Source: Christiangramia sabulilitoris (GTDB lineage Bacteria > Bacteroidota > Bacteroidia > Flavobacteriales > Flavobacteriaceae). From it: DNA of 64,000 nt. The notes under the pieces are model-generated. The model worked only from the letters and a program-made list of their open reading frames with translations. It did not search any database and was not told the origin of the DNA. Shown here piece after piece: positions 1 through 9,195 of the stretch. Position numbers and translations under genes: made by a program. The stretch spans positions 124,001 to 188,000 of the forward strand of contig NZ_VHSF01000002.1 in NCBI RefSeq assembly GCF_007050985.1, read 5' to 3'. Numbering within the stretch: position 1 is the stretch's first letter; each line of letters begins with the position of its first letter.

Positions 1-169
1 TCCCGGCTATTTTTCCATCCTTGATGTATACATCTGTATTTTCCCTGGTGCCATCGGTAATCGTGATCACCGTGGCGTTCTTGATCAATACTTCACCTTT
101 CTTCGTTTGAGCCCATACAGAAACGGCTACGAATTGAAGTATCATTATAAAGATTATATGTTTTCTCAT
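1..169 (-). CDS. Secreted amidohydrolase, N-terminal part only (cut by window edge)
   Basis: The minus strand opens with an ATG at 169-167 and reads without a stop to the window edge. The first ~20 residues are a signal peptide (MRKHIIFIMILQFVAVSVWA-Q). After it comes the start of a metal-dependent amidohydrolase fold, with GEVLIKNATVITITDGT and a DVYIKDGKIAG strand pair, which is the usual small beta domain before the TIM barrel. It follows the 561-codon amidohydrolase after a 31-bp gap in the same direction, so the two are probably co-transcribed and co-secreted. Catalytic residues lie outside the window, so activity and substrate cannot be judged. Confidence 0.8.
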   Translation of the reverse strand, partial: MRKHIIFIMILQFVAVSVWAQTKKGEVLIKNATVITITDGTRENTDVYIKDGKIAG

Positions 170-200
170 TTCTTTTATTCTGTTTTTGAAATCTCCTGAA

Positions 201-1868
201 TTAATTGCGTTTAGCAGGCACTTTACTGCCTTCTACCGGAAAACTTTCACCGCTTCCGGCTATTTCCATATAACCATCGAAGCTTTCTCCTGAAATCGTC
301 AATGAAGCTTCAATGTCCAGGTTCTGACTCTGAAAGGTCACACTATATTCAAATGAAAGTACATCAGCAGAAAGCTGAATATTGCGAAGTTCGTTTTCCT
401 GGCCTGTAATAGTGTTATAGATTGTTCCGGTAAAATCACCCCCTTCATCCTTCAGGATGGTAATGGTACCGGTCATGGTTCCGGCCGGAGTTTCAGCTTC
501 AAAGGTCCAGTCTCCACTTACTATATCCAGAACTTCAGCATCCGGTTTTTTAGATTCCTTTAGATCATATTCATACAGCTTGCCCTCGATCATCACATAT
601 TTGATCCTGGCGTCTTTTTCAAAATATGGTTTATTAGAAATTAAAAGGTTGGCGAGCTTGCCCTTTTCCACTGTCCCGATGCTTTTATCCAAACCTGCCT
701 GTCTGGCTGGTGTAGTGGTAAGCGCGGCAAGAGCAGCATCAGTACTCAAGCCGTTCTCAACGATCTTTTGCAGGTTCTTTTGAACATCCTTTGGTTTAAC
801 CTCCAGGCCTGAAAAAGAAAATGGAATTCCGGCCGCAGCATATTCTGCCATTTGAGAATAATATTTTTTCAGAAATTCCTGTCTTCTGCCTTCCAGTGCT
901 ATCTGCTCCTTGGAAGTATCTTCGGTTTTTGAAGAATCTTTTTTCTTCTCTTCCCATTTCGGCATATCAAGACTGAACTGAACCTTTGAATTGCTTGTTT
1001 TTACATCGCTCACAAGGTCCCAGCCTTCCTTTAGTTCGGTTAAAACCAAATCGAAGCCAAGATCTTTCTGAAGAATCATCGCTCGCTGAGCTTCCAGAAT
1101 TTCTTCGGTCTTAAAGAAAACAGGCACCTGGTTTTTGATGACCGGGTAGAACGCCTCTAGTGTTCTGTTCTTTGTAGGACGTTTTCTTCCGGATGGATCC
1201 TTGTCAAAAGCAATTGAATATTCCATCGACTGATCTGCTTGCCGGTAAAGCTGGCGGTAATGTGCCATGACCCCAAGGATGGTTGCAGGATACATTCTCC
1301 TGGCTCCATCGAAAGTGGAATACAAAGCTGTTTCAGCTTTAAGGATTGGGTTTTCAGGATTTCCACCTAAAAGTATCATCGATCCGGTTCCTGGAAGCAT
1401 TCCTCCTTTTGGTGAGGTTTGAGCAACAGTAAATCCTGCCTCCCTCCATTCAGATACCGATTTATCTGTCATATCCAAGTACTGGTAAACTTTTCGCTCA
1501 GGTGTGATTCCGGCAAGTTCATTCGGTGGATTACCAGGATCCTCAACCTTGGCATTACGGTCTTCCTTATTTTCCGGCATTTTTATACCTACATGAGAAT
1601 GACCGAGTATAAAACCAGGATATAGATGTAAACTGTCGGCTTTCAAAATACGAGCTCCAGGCGGAATTTGAATATTTTTGCCAACAGCTTCAATTAAACC
1701 ATCTCTTACCAGGACGGTTCCATTTTCAATTATTTCTCCGGGTTTTGGATTTATGGTTATGTTGGTGATCGCTACCGTACCGGTCACCGGCGCAAGTTCT
1801 TTATCCTGTGCCCTACCCGAGTAGGTAATAAAAAGTAAGAGCAAAAATGCCCAGGTAATTTTCTTCAT
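201..1868 (-). CDS. Secreted amidohydrolase-like protein with a degenerate active site
   Basis: The start is placed at the ATG at 1868-1866 (MKKITWAFLLLLFITYSGRAQ), which gives a clean signal peptide; an ATG 18 bp further upstream would only add a polar tail. The body is an imidazolonepropionase-like amidohydrolase: an N-terminal beta domain, PGFILGHSHVG at the first metal motif, a late segment LTTTPARQAGLDKSIGTVEKGKLANL typical of the family C-terminus, and an extra ~95-residue C-terminal beta domain. The HxH pair is kept. The usual Asp before it is Leu, and the strand-5 His (FFKTEEILEAQ), strand-6 His and final Asp (AGIPFSFSG) are not seen. It may be an inactive partner of the downstream amidohydrolase. 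Substrate unknown. Confidence 0.8.
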   Translation of the reverse strand: MKKITWAFLLLLFITYSGRAQDKELAPVTGTVAITNITINPKPGEIIENGTVLVRDGLIEAVGKNIQIPPGARILKADSLHLYPGFILGHSHVGIKMPENKEDRNAKVEDPGNPPNELAGITPERKVYQYLDMTDKSVSEWREAGFTVAQTSPKGGMLPGTGSMILLGGNPENPILKAETALYSTFDGARRMYPATILGVMAHYRQLYRQADQSMEYSIAFDKDPSGRKRPTKNRTLEAFYPVIKNQVPVFFKTEEILEAQRAMILQKDLGFDLVLTELKEGWDLVSDVKTSNSKVQFSLDMPKWEEKKKDSSKTEDTSKEQIALEGRRQEFLKKYYSQMAEYAAAGIPFSFSGLEVKPKDVQKNLQKIVENGLSTDAALAALTTTPARQAGLDKSIGTVEKGKLANLLISNKPYFEKDARIKYVMIEGKLYEYDLKESKKPDAEVLDIVSGDWTFEAETPAGTMTGTITILKDEGGDFTGTIYNTITGQENELRNIQLSADVLSFEYSVTFQSQNLDIEASLTISGESFDGYMEIAGSGESFPVEGSKVPAKRN

Positions 1869-2076
1869 ATTGTACTTTTTTATCAATGAGCTGCTGAAGA
1901 TAAAATATTTTGAATGAATCGTTCCATCAAAGTGATTTGAAACCTTATATATCTTTAAAATATCTAATCATTTTTTGAAGCTAGCTGAGATAAATTCTGA
2001 AATAAGGTTAAAATTATCTTTATTTGAACTTGATGGGAATACACAAATTCCTGGCCTAACCAAATTTTTTAACCAA

Positions 2077-3339
2077 ATGGAAAATACCTCCAATTCCAGC
2101 AATTCAATTTTTAAGACCATCGGACCCGGGTTTCTACTAGCCGGTGCCGCCATTGGAGTTTCGCACCTGGTGCAGGCCACGCGAGCTGGTGCAGATTACG
2201 GTTTTCTATTATTATGGGTTTTAGTCCTGGCCTGTGTCACCAAATATCCATTCCTGGAATTTGGACCGCGCTTTGCCGCCGGATCTGGCAATCATCTAAT
2301 TACCGGATATAGAAAAATGGGCAAGTTCCCATACTGGACATTTATAGTTATAACCGTTGGAAGCATGTTTATCATACAGGCTGCGGTAACCATTGTTACT
2401 GCCGGCCTCGCCGAAAGATTATTTGGGATGGGCTGGTCAACCTTCACCTGGAGTTTCGTAATTCTAGGTACCTGCATTGCGCTGCTTTTGATCGGAAAAT
2501 ATCCTGCTCTGGACAAAACCATGAAGGTGATTGTAAGTCTTTTAGGACTTGCCACGCTAACCGCAGTGCTGCTGGCTTTTGGCGAAGGCCGGGTTGAAAA
2601 TGTCCTTTCCATCACTCCTCCTGAAGTATGGAATAAAGCCGGCATCGCCTTTATCATTTCATTTATGGGATGGATGCCTATTCCCCTAGATGCCTCTGTC
2701 TGGCATTCCATCTGGACTAAAGAGAAAGCTGAAAGAAACAAAAGAAGAACAACGATCAAAGAAGCCTTTACCGACTTTAATGTTGGTTATATGGCTGCAG
2801 CAATTATCGGACTTTTATTTTTCCTGATGGGTGCCCTCATTATGTTTGGTTCCGGGGTTAGCTTCTCGGGCAACGGAGTTGAATTTTCAGGCCAGCTTAT
2901 AGATCTATATGGAAAAACCCTGGGAGACTGGAGTAAACCAATCATCGCTGTGGCGGCTTTTATTGCCATGTTTTCCACCACCCTGGCCGTTACCGACGCC
3001 TTTCCCAGGGTAATCTCAGAAATATTAGCCGAAAATAAGCCTCGTTCCAAGCCTAAAATTAAATGGATAAATTATAAAATCAATGTATTCCTCATCCCAG
3101 GATTGTCGCTTCTAATTCTGTATTTTTTCACAACCTCCTTCACCACCCTGATAGATTTTGCTACAGCTCTTTCTTTTCTTTCGGCTCCGTTTATAGCCTG
3201 GTTCAATTATAAACTGGTGACCGGAGAACAATTGAAGGTAGTGGACAGACCGGGAAAGGTCTACCGTTATTTCAGCTTGGGCTGCCTAGCCATTCTGGTA
3301 CTATTCAATCTTGTTTATATCTATACGCTAATAGAATAA
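2077..3339 (+). CDS. Nramp-family transporter lacking the canonical metal-site motifs
   Basis: Multi-pass inner-membrane protein with about 11 predicted helices, beginning with the Nramp-type GPGFLLAGAAIG. I place the start at ATG 2077 (MENTSNSSNS), giving 420 residues; an in-frame TTG at 1975 would add 34 polar residues of no family resemblance. In true manganese/iron Nramp carriers helix 1 carries DPGN and helix 6 carries MPH. Here helix 1 reads AIGVSH, while helix 6 reads GWMPIPLDAS, keeping only Met-Pro. The fold is recognisable but the substrate need not be manganese. It is a single gene, convergent with dnaK, sharing a terminator at 3341-3367. Confidence 0.8.
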   Translation: MENTSNSSNSIFKTIGPGFLLAGAAIGVSHLVQATRAGADYGFLLLWVLVLACVTKYPFLEFGPRFAAGSGNHLITGYRKMGKFPYWTFIVITVGSMFIIQAAVTIVTAGLAERLFGMGWSTFTWSFVILGTCIALLLIGKYPALDKTMKVIVSLLGLATLTAVLLAFGEGRVENVLSITPPEVWNKAGIAFIISFMGWMPIPLDASVWHSIWTKEKAERNKRRTTIKEAFTDFNVGYMAAAIIGLLFFLMGALIMFGSGVSFSGNGVEFSGQLIDLYGKTLGDWSKPIIAVAAFIAMFSTTLAVTDAFPRVISEILAENKPRSKPKIKWINYKINVFLIPGLSLLILYFFTTSFTTLIDFATALSFLSAPFIAWFNYKLVTGEQLKVVDRPGKVYRYFSLGCLAILVLFNLVYIYTLIE

Positions 3340-3340
3340 A

Positions 3341-3367
3341 AAAAGCCCCGCATTTCTGCGAGGCTTT
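3341..3367. terminator. Bidirectional terminator between the Nramp gene and dnaK
   Basis: GC-rich hairpin (GCCCCGCA / TGCGAGGC, loop TTTC) flanked by seven A on the left. Read on the minus strand it is followed by seven T, a good intrinsic terminator for dnaK. On the plus strand the T tract is short, so it ends the Nramp transcript less well. Confidence 0.75.
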
Positions 3368-3439
3368 CTATCCGTATTATGATTTGATTTTATGAAAACC
3401 CCTCGTTAACCTCGGGATAAGCGACACTTAAGGTCTTGC

Positions 3440-5365
3440 TTATTTCACTTCCTCAAAATCTACGTCTTCTACATCATCTCCGGCTTTTGCGCCTTCACCT
3501 TCAGCACCGGTTGCACCTTGTTGCGGTCCACCTGGCTGTCCGTTAGCACCGCCCTGAGCTTCTGCCTGTGCTTTATACATCTCTTCAGAAGCTGTTTTCC
3601 ATGCTTCGTTGATCTTGTCTAAAGCAGGCTGAATAGTTTCAACTTCTTTAGTTTCGTAAGCTTTCTTCAGTTCTTCTAAAGCTTCTTCGATCGGCTTTTT
3701 CTTATCATCTGAAAGTTTATCGCCAAATTCCTTCAACTGCTTCTCAGTCTGGAAGATCATTGCATCAGCTTCATTCAGCTTATCAACTTTTTCTTTGGCT
3801 TTTTTATCAGACTCAGCATTCGCTTCAGCCTCTTTCTTCATTTTTTCGATTTCCTCCTCAGTTAATCCTGAAGATGCTTCGATACGAATATCCTGAGACT
3901 TACCGGTTGCTTTATCTGTTGCACTTACTTTAATGATACCATTGGCATCGATATCGAAAGTTACTTCGATTTGAGGTGTTCCTCGTGGCGCTGGTGGAAT
4001 TCCGTCTAAATGGAATCTACCAATAGTCTTGTTATCTGCCGCCATTGGACGCTCTCCCTGAAGTACGTGGATCTCAACAGAAGGCTGATTATCTGCCGCT
4101 GTAGAGAAAGTCTGTGACTTCTTGGTTGGGATCGTAGTGTTCGCCTCAATAAGTTTAGTATTTACTCCTCCCATAGTTTCAATACCTAGAGAAAGTGGAG
4201 TAACGTCCAGAAGCAATACATCTTTAACGTCTCCGGTAAGTACACCACCCTGGATAGCTGCACCTATTGCAACAACCTCATCTGGGTTTACACCTTTAGA
4301 AGGTTTCTTACCAAAGAATGTCTCTACTTCTTCCTGAATTTTAGGAATACGTGTTGATCCACCCACAAGAATTACCTCGTCGATATCACTTTTTGTAAGA
4401 CCTGCATCGCTTAAAGCTTTTTTTACAGGCTCCATAGATCTGGTTACTAAATCTGAAGCTAACTGCTCAAATTTAGAACGGGTTATAGTTTCTACAAGGT
4501 GTTTTGGTCCACTTGCCGTAGCAGTAACATACGGTAAGTTGATTTCTGTTTGAGAAGAAGATGATAATTCGATCTTCGCTTTCTCTGCAGCTTCCTTCAA
4601 TCTCTGAAGTGCCATAGGATCTTTTCTAAGATCGATGTCTTCAGCTTTTTGGAAATTATCTGCAAGATAGTCGATCAATACCTCATCAAAGTCATCCCCA
4701 CCAAGGTGAGTATCACCATTAGTAGAAAGTACTTCAAATACACCGTCACCTAATTCAAGAATAGAAATATCGAAAGTACCACCACCAAGGTCATACACAG
4801 CGATCTTCTGATCCTGAGATTTTTTATCCAATCCGTAAGCAAGTGCTGCTGCGGTTGGCTCGTTTATAATTCTTCTTACTTTAAGACCTGCGATCTCACC
4901 AGCTTCTTTAGTAGCGTGACGCTGAGAATCATTAAAATATGCAGGTACGGTAATAACCGCTTCGGTTACATCCTGTCCAAGGTAATCCTCGGCAGTTTTC
5001 TTCATCTTCTGAAGAACCATCGCAGAAAGTTCCTGCGGTGTATAAAGACGACCGTCTATTTCTACTCTTGGGGTATCGTTGTCACCTTTTTTAACGGTAT
5101 AAGGCACTCTTCCAGCTTCCTTAGAAGATTCAGAATACTTATTCCCCATAAATCTTTTGATAGAAGAAATAGTCTTAGTTGGGTTTGTTACAGCCTGACG
5201 TTTTGCAGGATCTCCAACTTTTATCTCGCCACCTTCTACAAATGCGATCACAGAAGGTGTAGTTCTTTTTCCTTCGGCATTAGGTATAACTGTTGGCTCA
5301 CTACCTTCCATTACGGCTACGCAGGAGTTGGTTGTACCCAAGTCAATTCCAATTACTTTACTCAT
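3440..5365 (-). CDS. dnaK: Molecular chaperone DnaK (Hsp70)
   Basis: ATP-dependent cytosolic chaperone that, with DnaJ and GrpE, holds and refolds proteins. At 641 residues it has full family length. The nucleotide-binding domain starts [17 protein letters not shown] and carries [43 protein letters not shown] and the [13 protein letters not shown] loop. The linker [19 protein letters not shown] leads into the substrate-binding domain and a lid ending in a Gly/Gln-rich tail and the acidic [11 protein letters not shown] terminus typical of bacterial DnaK. It is transcribed alone; neither dnaJ nor grpE is adjacent. A palindrome lies ~80 bp upstream at 5445-5457. Confidence 0.98.
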   Translation of the reverse strand: MSKVIGIDLGTTNSCVAVMEGSEPTVIPNAEGKRTTPSVIAFVEGGEIKVGDPAKRQAVTNPTKTISSIKRFMGNKYSESSKEAGRVPYTVKKGDNDTPRVEIDGRLYTPQELSAMVLQKMKKTAEDYLGQDVTEAVITVPAYFNDSQRHATKEAGEIAGLKVRRIINEPTAAALAYGLDKKSQDQKIAVYDLGGGTFDISILELGDGVFEVLSTNGDTHLGGDDFDEVLIDYLADNFQKAEDIDLRKDPMALQRLKEAAEKAKIELSSSSQTEINLPYVTATASGPKHLVETITRSKFEQLASDLVTRSMEPVKKALSDAGLTKSDIDEVILVGGSTRIPKIQEEVETFFGKKPSKGVNPDEVVAIGAAIQGGVLTGDVKDVLLLDVTPLSLGIETMGGVNTKLIEANTTIPTKKSQTFSTAADNQPSVEIHVLQGERPMAADNKTIGRFHLDGIPPAPRGTPQIEVTFDIDANGIIKVSATDKATGKSQDIRIEASSGLTEEEIEKMKKEAEANAESDKKAKEKVDKLNEADAMIFQTEKQLKEFGDKLSDDKKKPIEEALEELKKAYETKEVETIQPALDKINEAWKTASEEMYKAQAEAQGGANGQPGGPQQGATGAEGEGAKAGDDVEDVDFEEVK

Positions 5366-5444
5366 AACTATATAACTTGTTTTTACGTTAGATTATCAAT
5401 TTTACAGTCACTAGAAGTCAATCATTATGCCAGCGCAAATCTTC

Positions 5445-5457
5445 TGACAGACTGTCA
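5445..5457. promoter_or_regulatory. Candidate operator palindrome upstream of dnaK
   Basis: TGACAG-A-CTGTCA is a perfect 6+6 bp inverted repeat in the dnaK/sdaA divergent spacer (5366-5581). Two further TGTCAC half-motifs lie at 5453-5458 and 5475-5480. No CIRCE element is present, so a different heat-shock control is plausible. The assignment to dnaK rather than sdaA is inference. Confidence 0.35.
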
Positions 5458-5553
5458 CATTTTGAACCAGTCCTTGTCACAGGCCGCTTTTTAAACGATT
5501 TACTACAACGATATAATTTTCGCAATTTTTAATGCATAGGATTAAACATTCGT

Positions 5554-5561
5554 TATTTTTG
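5554..5561 (+). promoter_or_regulatory. Bacteroidota -7 promoter box before sdaA
   Basis: TATTTTTG matches the TAnnTTTG consensus of the Bacteroidota primary sigma factor and lies 20 bp upstream of the sdaA ATG. No convincing TTG -33 element is seen at the expected distance. Confidence 0.4.
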
Positions 5562-5581
5562 TTTCCAAATTTTCTTTCTAA

Positions 5582-7015
5582 ATGCGAAAAATAGAATGCA
5601 TTAGCGTTTTTGACATGTTAAAGGTTGGTGTTGGACCATCCAGTTCACATACCCTGGGTCCATGGAGGGCTGCTCAGCGATGGATTTCCGAATTAAAAAA
5701 GAAAGACAGGTTTGAGGAGGTTGACAAGATCCATATAGATCTTTATGGCTCTTTGAGCTTAACCGGGAAGGGGCACGCTACAGATATTGCAACTCTGCTG
5801 GGTTTACTGGGGCATGATCCTGTGACCATGGACATTTCTATTATTGAATCTGAAATAGGTAAAATCAGGGAAACCGGTAAGTTACTGTTGAATGGGGAAA
5901 GACTCATCGATTTCAATATTTTAGAGAATATTAAATTTAACCGGAAATTTCTAGAATTTCATCCAAACGGGATGACCTTTAGAGCCTGCCTGTTTAATGG
6001 AAAGAAAACATCTTCCTCATTTTATTCTATTGGTGGCGGTTTTGTGGTCAAAAAAGAGCGCAAAAATGCAAGCAGGAAGATGAAAAATTTCCAGCAGTTT
6101 CCTTTTCCGGTGGAAAAGGCGACAGAACTTTTGCTTTATTGTAAACAGGAGAACAAGCCAATTTCAGAAATAGTTCTCGAAAATGAGCGGTCTTTAAGAA
6201 GTGATGACGAAATAGATGCCAATTTTAAGCAGATCTGGAAAGTGATGCTGGAATCTATGTATATAGGCTGCCATACCGAAGGGACTTTACCCGGTGGGCT
6301 TAATGTGAAAAGGCGAGCTTTTGAGATGCATCAGCGCTTAATTGGAGAAACCAAATATACCAATACCAAGGATTGGATCCCTGCCATTAGGCAAACTGAG
6401 GTGAAATTCCGTCAGATTTTAAAATGGGTTACCTGTTTTGCTTTAAGTGTAAATGAGGTGAATGCGTCATTAGGAAGAGTAGTTACTGCCCCTACCAATG
6501 GAAGTGCCGGCACTGTTCCAGCGGTGTTGATGTATTATATGTGTATTGAGAATCACGATGCCACCTATGAGGATATTAAAAAATTTATGCTGGTAGCGGG
6601 AGAAATTGGAAGTCTCTTTAAAAAAGGCGCTACTATTTCGGCAGCTATGGGTGGTTGCCAGGCAGAGATCGGGGTTTCTTCAGCAATGGCTGCCGGAGGA
6701 TTAACCGAATTAATGGGAGGAACTCCGGAAGAGGTACTTATGGCCAGCGAAATTGCCATGGAGCATCACCTGGGACTTACCTGCGATCCTATTGGAGGAT
6801 TGGTTCAGGTACCATGTATAGAAAGAAACGCCATGGGAGCGATAAAGGCCATAAATGCAGCTGAGATCGCTATGGAAAGTGATGCCAGCAAAGCCAAAGT
6901 ACCCCTGGATAAGGTAATCGAGACCATGTGGGAAACAGCCAAGGATATGAATATAAAATATAAGGAAACCTCAGAAGGAGGGCTGGCAGTCAAAGTGAGC
7001 TTGAGTGATTGCTAA
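5582..7015 (+). CDS. sdaA: L-serine ammonia-lyase (iron-sulfur type)
   Basis: Deaminates L-serine to pyruvate and ammonia in the cytosol using a 4Fe-4S cluster. At 477 residues it is a single-chain enzyme with the N-terminal beta domain (VGPSSSHTLGPWRAA) fused to the alpha catalytic domain. Three Cys lie at about 359 (GGCQAEIG), 401 (LTCDPIGG) and 412 (VPCIERN); their spacing of 42 and 11 matches the cluster ligands of characterised SdaA enzymes. VTAPTNGSAGTVPAVLMYY is also family-typical. ATG start 20 bp after a TAnnTTTG box. The CPBP gene follows 15 bp downstream and is likely co-transcribed. Confidence 0.96.
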   Translation: MRKIECISVFDMLKVGVGPSSSHTLGPWRAAQRWISELKKKDRFEEVDKIHIDLYGSLSLTGKGHATDIATLLGLLGHDPVTMDISIIESEIGKIRETGKLLLNGERLIDFNILENIKFNRKFLEFHPNGMTFRACLFNGKKTSSSFYSIGGGFVVKKERKNASRKMKNFQQFPFPVEKATELLLYCKQENKPISEIVLENERSLRSDDEIDANFKQIWKVMLESMYIGCHTEGTLPGGLNVKRRAFEMHQRLIGETKYTNTKDWIPAIRQTEVKFRQILKWVTCFALSVNEVNASLGRVVTAPTNGSAGTVPAVLMYYMCIENHDATYEDIKKFMLVAGEIGSLFKKGATISAAMGGCQAEIGVSSAMAAGGLTELMGGTPEEVLMASEIAMEHHLGLTCDPIGGLVQVPCIERNAMGAIKAINAAEIAMESDASKAKVPLDKVIETMWETAKDMNIKYKETSEGGLAVKVSLSDC

Positions 7016-7030
7016 TAATCTTAAAGGAAT

Positions 7031-7714
7031 TTGAATTTACTTGCAGAGAATAATATAAAAGCTAAAGTGAAAAACCTGGTGAGGAATTTTGCTTTAATGC
7101 TCCTGTTTTATTTTCTCTTTTTCTTCATTATCCGGATTCTTGATGTTTTTGTATTTGATCTGAATTTTCAGAAATATGAACAGCTGGAACTATTGAAGAT
7201 ACTCCAGGAAGATCCCTTGAAATTTGTTTTCCTTGCAGCAATCGTAGCACCTGTTATCGAAGAAAGTATCTTTAGAAGCATTTTGAAACCCAATGCCACG
7301 GGCATTAAGATCTTTACCTGCGCCCTGCTTTATCTTTTAGGAATTGCGATCATTCCGGAAAATGCACACTGGGCTTTGAAATACACTTTGCTCTTTGGCA
7401 GTCTTATCTTTTGCTATTACGCTTTGGGAGAACTTGTACCCACCTGGTTTTTTAAAAAAATCTGTTACTGGCTGCACAAATACTACCTGCTTATCTGGTT
7501 TGCCGGAGCATTAATTTTTGGGATAGCTCATATCTATAATTATGTAGAGACTTTTCAATTGGACCTGGTGCTGTTATTCCTGATCTTTCCCCGGGTCATT
7601 GCCGGCTTCTTTTTCGGAAAAGTAAAAATTGAAAATAAAGGATTGATATGGCCGGTCCTGATGCATAGCATGAACAACTCCATGGTGCTAATCGTACTTC
7701 TTCCTTTTACCTGA
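7031..7714 (+). CDS. CPBP-family intramembrane metalloprotease
   Basis: Integral membrane protein of 227 residues with about six helices. The CPBP/Abi signature is visible: APVIEESIFRSIL holds EExxxR, FGIAHIYNY gives the second histidine motif, and MHSMNNS the late motif. Members are Rce1-like proteases that cleave within or near the membrane; bacterial roles are varied and the substrate here is unknown. The start is TTG at 7031, preceded by AAAGGA, which is the only start giving a normal N-terminus; the first in-frame ATG would remove part of helix 1. It lies 15 bp after sdaA. Confidence 0.8.
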   Translation: MNLLAENNIKAKVKNLVRNFALMLLFYFLFFFIIRILDVFVFDLNFQKYEQLELLKILQEDPLKFVFLAAIVAPVIEESIFRSILKPNATGIKIFTCALLYLLGIAIIPENAHWALKYTLLFGSLIFCYYALGELVPTWFFKKICYWLHKYYLLIWFAGALIFGIAHIYNYVETFQLDLVLLFLIFPRVIAGFFFGKVKIENKGLIWPVLMHSMNNSMVLIVLLPFT

Positions 7715-7780
7715 TCACTACGGTTTATAAAATGCCTCAAATAACCTTACTCCCAAATTTATTACCTGCCTACTTAATGC

Positions 7781-8236
7781 TTATTCGCATTCCTTAATTC
7801 TAGTGTCTATAAGGTAAACGACCTTCCATTCATCATTGAATTTAACCAGCTGAAAACTGTTTACACCGCAATGACTCAGCTTTCCATTATAATAAAATGA
7901 ATAAGGCGTGATAACTGTGGCCAGTAAACCATTCTCTTCTACCCTGAATTCCTTTATTATCTCTTCAAAAGAAGCTTCCGCAGGAATCGAGGCAATACTC
8001 TTTAAAAAATTAGAATAATCATCTGTACTCAGTTTGATATTCCCTTCTACGTCATTGGAAACCGATTGTAATTTAGTTCCTTCAACAGCAAAATTTTTGA
8101 GTTTTACGGTGTCCTGCGCATGAAATGCTGCAAAGAATTTTTCTACCGTTTCTTCAGGAGTGGACTCATCCTTATCTATCTGGGCAGAAAGGGGAATATT
8201 TACAAGCAAAATAAGGGCAATAATAATTCTTTTCAT
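7781..8236 (-). CDS. Secreted NTF2-like (SnoaL-type) protein
   Basis: A 151-residue protein with an N-terminal signal peptide (MKRIIIALILLVNIPLSAQ) and a mature part that looks like a cone-shaped NTF2/SnoaL fold: a first helix TPEETVEKFFAAFHAQDTVKLKNF, then a C-terminal strand pair NSFQLVKFNDEWKVVYLIDTR. The two Cys (SHCGVN and KECE) could form a disulfide in the periplasm. It lies convergent with the CPBP gene and divergent from panB. Proteins of this shape are either small binding domains or enzymes; nothing here fixes a function. Confidence 0.7.
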   Translation of the reverse strand: MKRIIIALILLVNIPLSAQIDKDESTPEETVEKFFAAFHAQDTVKLKNFAVEGTKLQSVSNDVEGNIKLSTDDYSNFLKSIASIPAEASFEEIIKEFRVEENGLLATVITPYSFYYNGKLSHCGVNSFQLVKFNDEWKVVYLIDTRIKECE

Positions 8237-8301
8237 GCTAAAAGTAGTTTTGACTGTGGCTCCCGAATTTACTACTTTTACTCAAATTTAAAATCGACCA
8301 A

Positions 8302-9120
8302 ATGTCAGTTGCAAAAAAGGAGTACAAACGTATCACCACCAAGTCTCTAGTAGACATGAAATCTAACGGAGAAAAGATCAGTATGCTAACTGCATATGAT
8401 TTTACCATGGCTCAAATTGTTGATGGTGCGGGAATAGATGTGATCCTTGTTGGCGATTCGGCTAGTAACGTCATGGCGGGTCATGAAACCACGCTGCCTA
8501 TTACCCTGGACCAGATGATCTATCATGCTACAAGTGTGGTTAGAGCGATAAATCGTGCGCTGGTAGTAGTAGATCTTCCCTTCGGAAGTTACCAGAGTGA
8601 CCCGAAAGAAGCTTTAAGATCGGCTATCAGGATCATGAAAGAAAGTGGCGGTCATGCCGTGAAACTTGAAGGCGGTAAAGAGGTAAAAGAAAGTATAAAG
8701 CGCATACTACATGCAGGTATTCCGGTAATGGGACATTTAGGTTTGACACCCCAATCCATCTACAAATTTGGTACTTATACTGTAAGAGCAAAAGAAGAAC
8801 AGGAAGCTGAAAAATTGAAATCTGATGCAAAAATGCTGGAGAAAATGGGCTGCTTCGCTTTAGTTCTGGAAAAGGTTCCGGCGAAACTGGCCAAAGAAGT
8901 TGCTGAGAGTGTGACCATCCCGGTAATTGGAATTGGAGCAGGTAATGGTGTTGATGGCCAGGTCCTGGTAGTGCATGATATGCTGGGAATGACCCACGAG
9001 TTCAACCCCAGGTTTTTGAGACGTTATGCAGATCTACATGGGGAAATGACCAAAGCATTTCAGAATTACAGGGACGATGTTAAAAGCAAGGCGTTTCCTT
9101 CTGACAACGAGCAATACTAA
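8302..9120 (+). CDS. panB: 3-methyl-2-oxobutanoate hydroxymethyltransferase
   Basis: First step of pantothenate synthesis: transfers a hydroxymethyl group from methylene-tetrahydrofolate to 2-oxoisovalerate, giving ketopantoate. Full length at 272 residues. Family motifs seen are [68 protein letters not shown] and [15 protein letters not shown], containing the metal Asp residues and the catalytic Glu. The substrate comes from the valine pathway encoded at 29-35 kb of this window. ATG start; the pseudouridine synthase follows 75 bp later. Confidence 0.96.
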   Translation: MSVAKKEYKRITTKSLVDMKSNGEKISMLTAYDFTMAQIVDGAGIDVILVGDSASNVMAGHETTLPITLDQMIYHATSVVRAINRALVVVDLPFGSYQSDPKEALRSAIRIMKESGGHAVKLEGGKEVKESIKRILHAGIPVMGHLGLTPQSIYKFGTYTVRAKEEQEAEKLKSDAKMLEKMGCFALVLEKVPAKLAKEVAESVTIPVIGIGAGNGVDGQVLVVHDMLGMTHEFNPRFLRRYADLHGEMTKAFQNYRDDVKSKAFPSDNEQY

Positions 9121-9195
9121 TCGAAGTTAGAAAGGTCCAAAAGCCTGATTTCTTAAAAATGCCATACCTGAAATACTTCAAAAATCTTATTATAA

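Noticed and set aside
1975-2076. TTG-started N-terminal extension of the Nramp gene
   Set aside because: It would add 34 residues without family resemblance; ATG 2077 places the protein start just before the conserved first helix.
4916-5494. 192-codon plus-strand frame across the dnaK 5' end
   Set aside because: It is antisense to the highly conserved dnaK coding region and has an amino-acid make-up unlike a real protein. Other long antisense frames were dropped for the same reason.
5366-5581. CIRCE/HrcA site upstream of dnaK
   Set aside because: The TTAGCACTC...GAGTGCTAA pattern is not present in the spacer.
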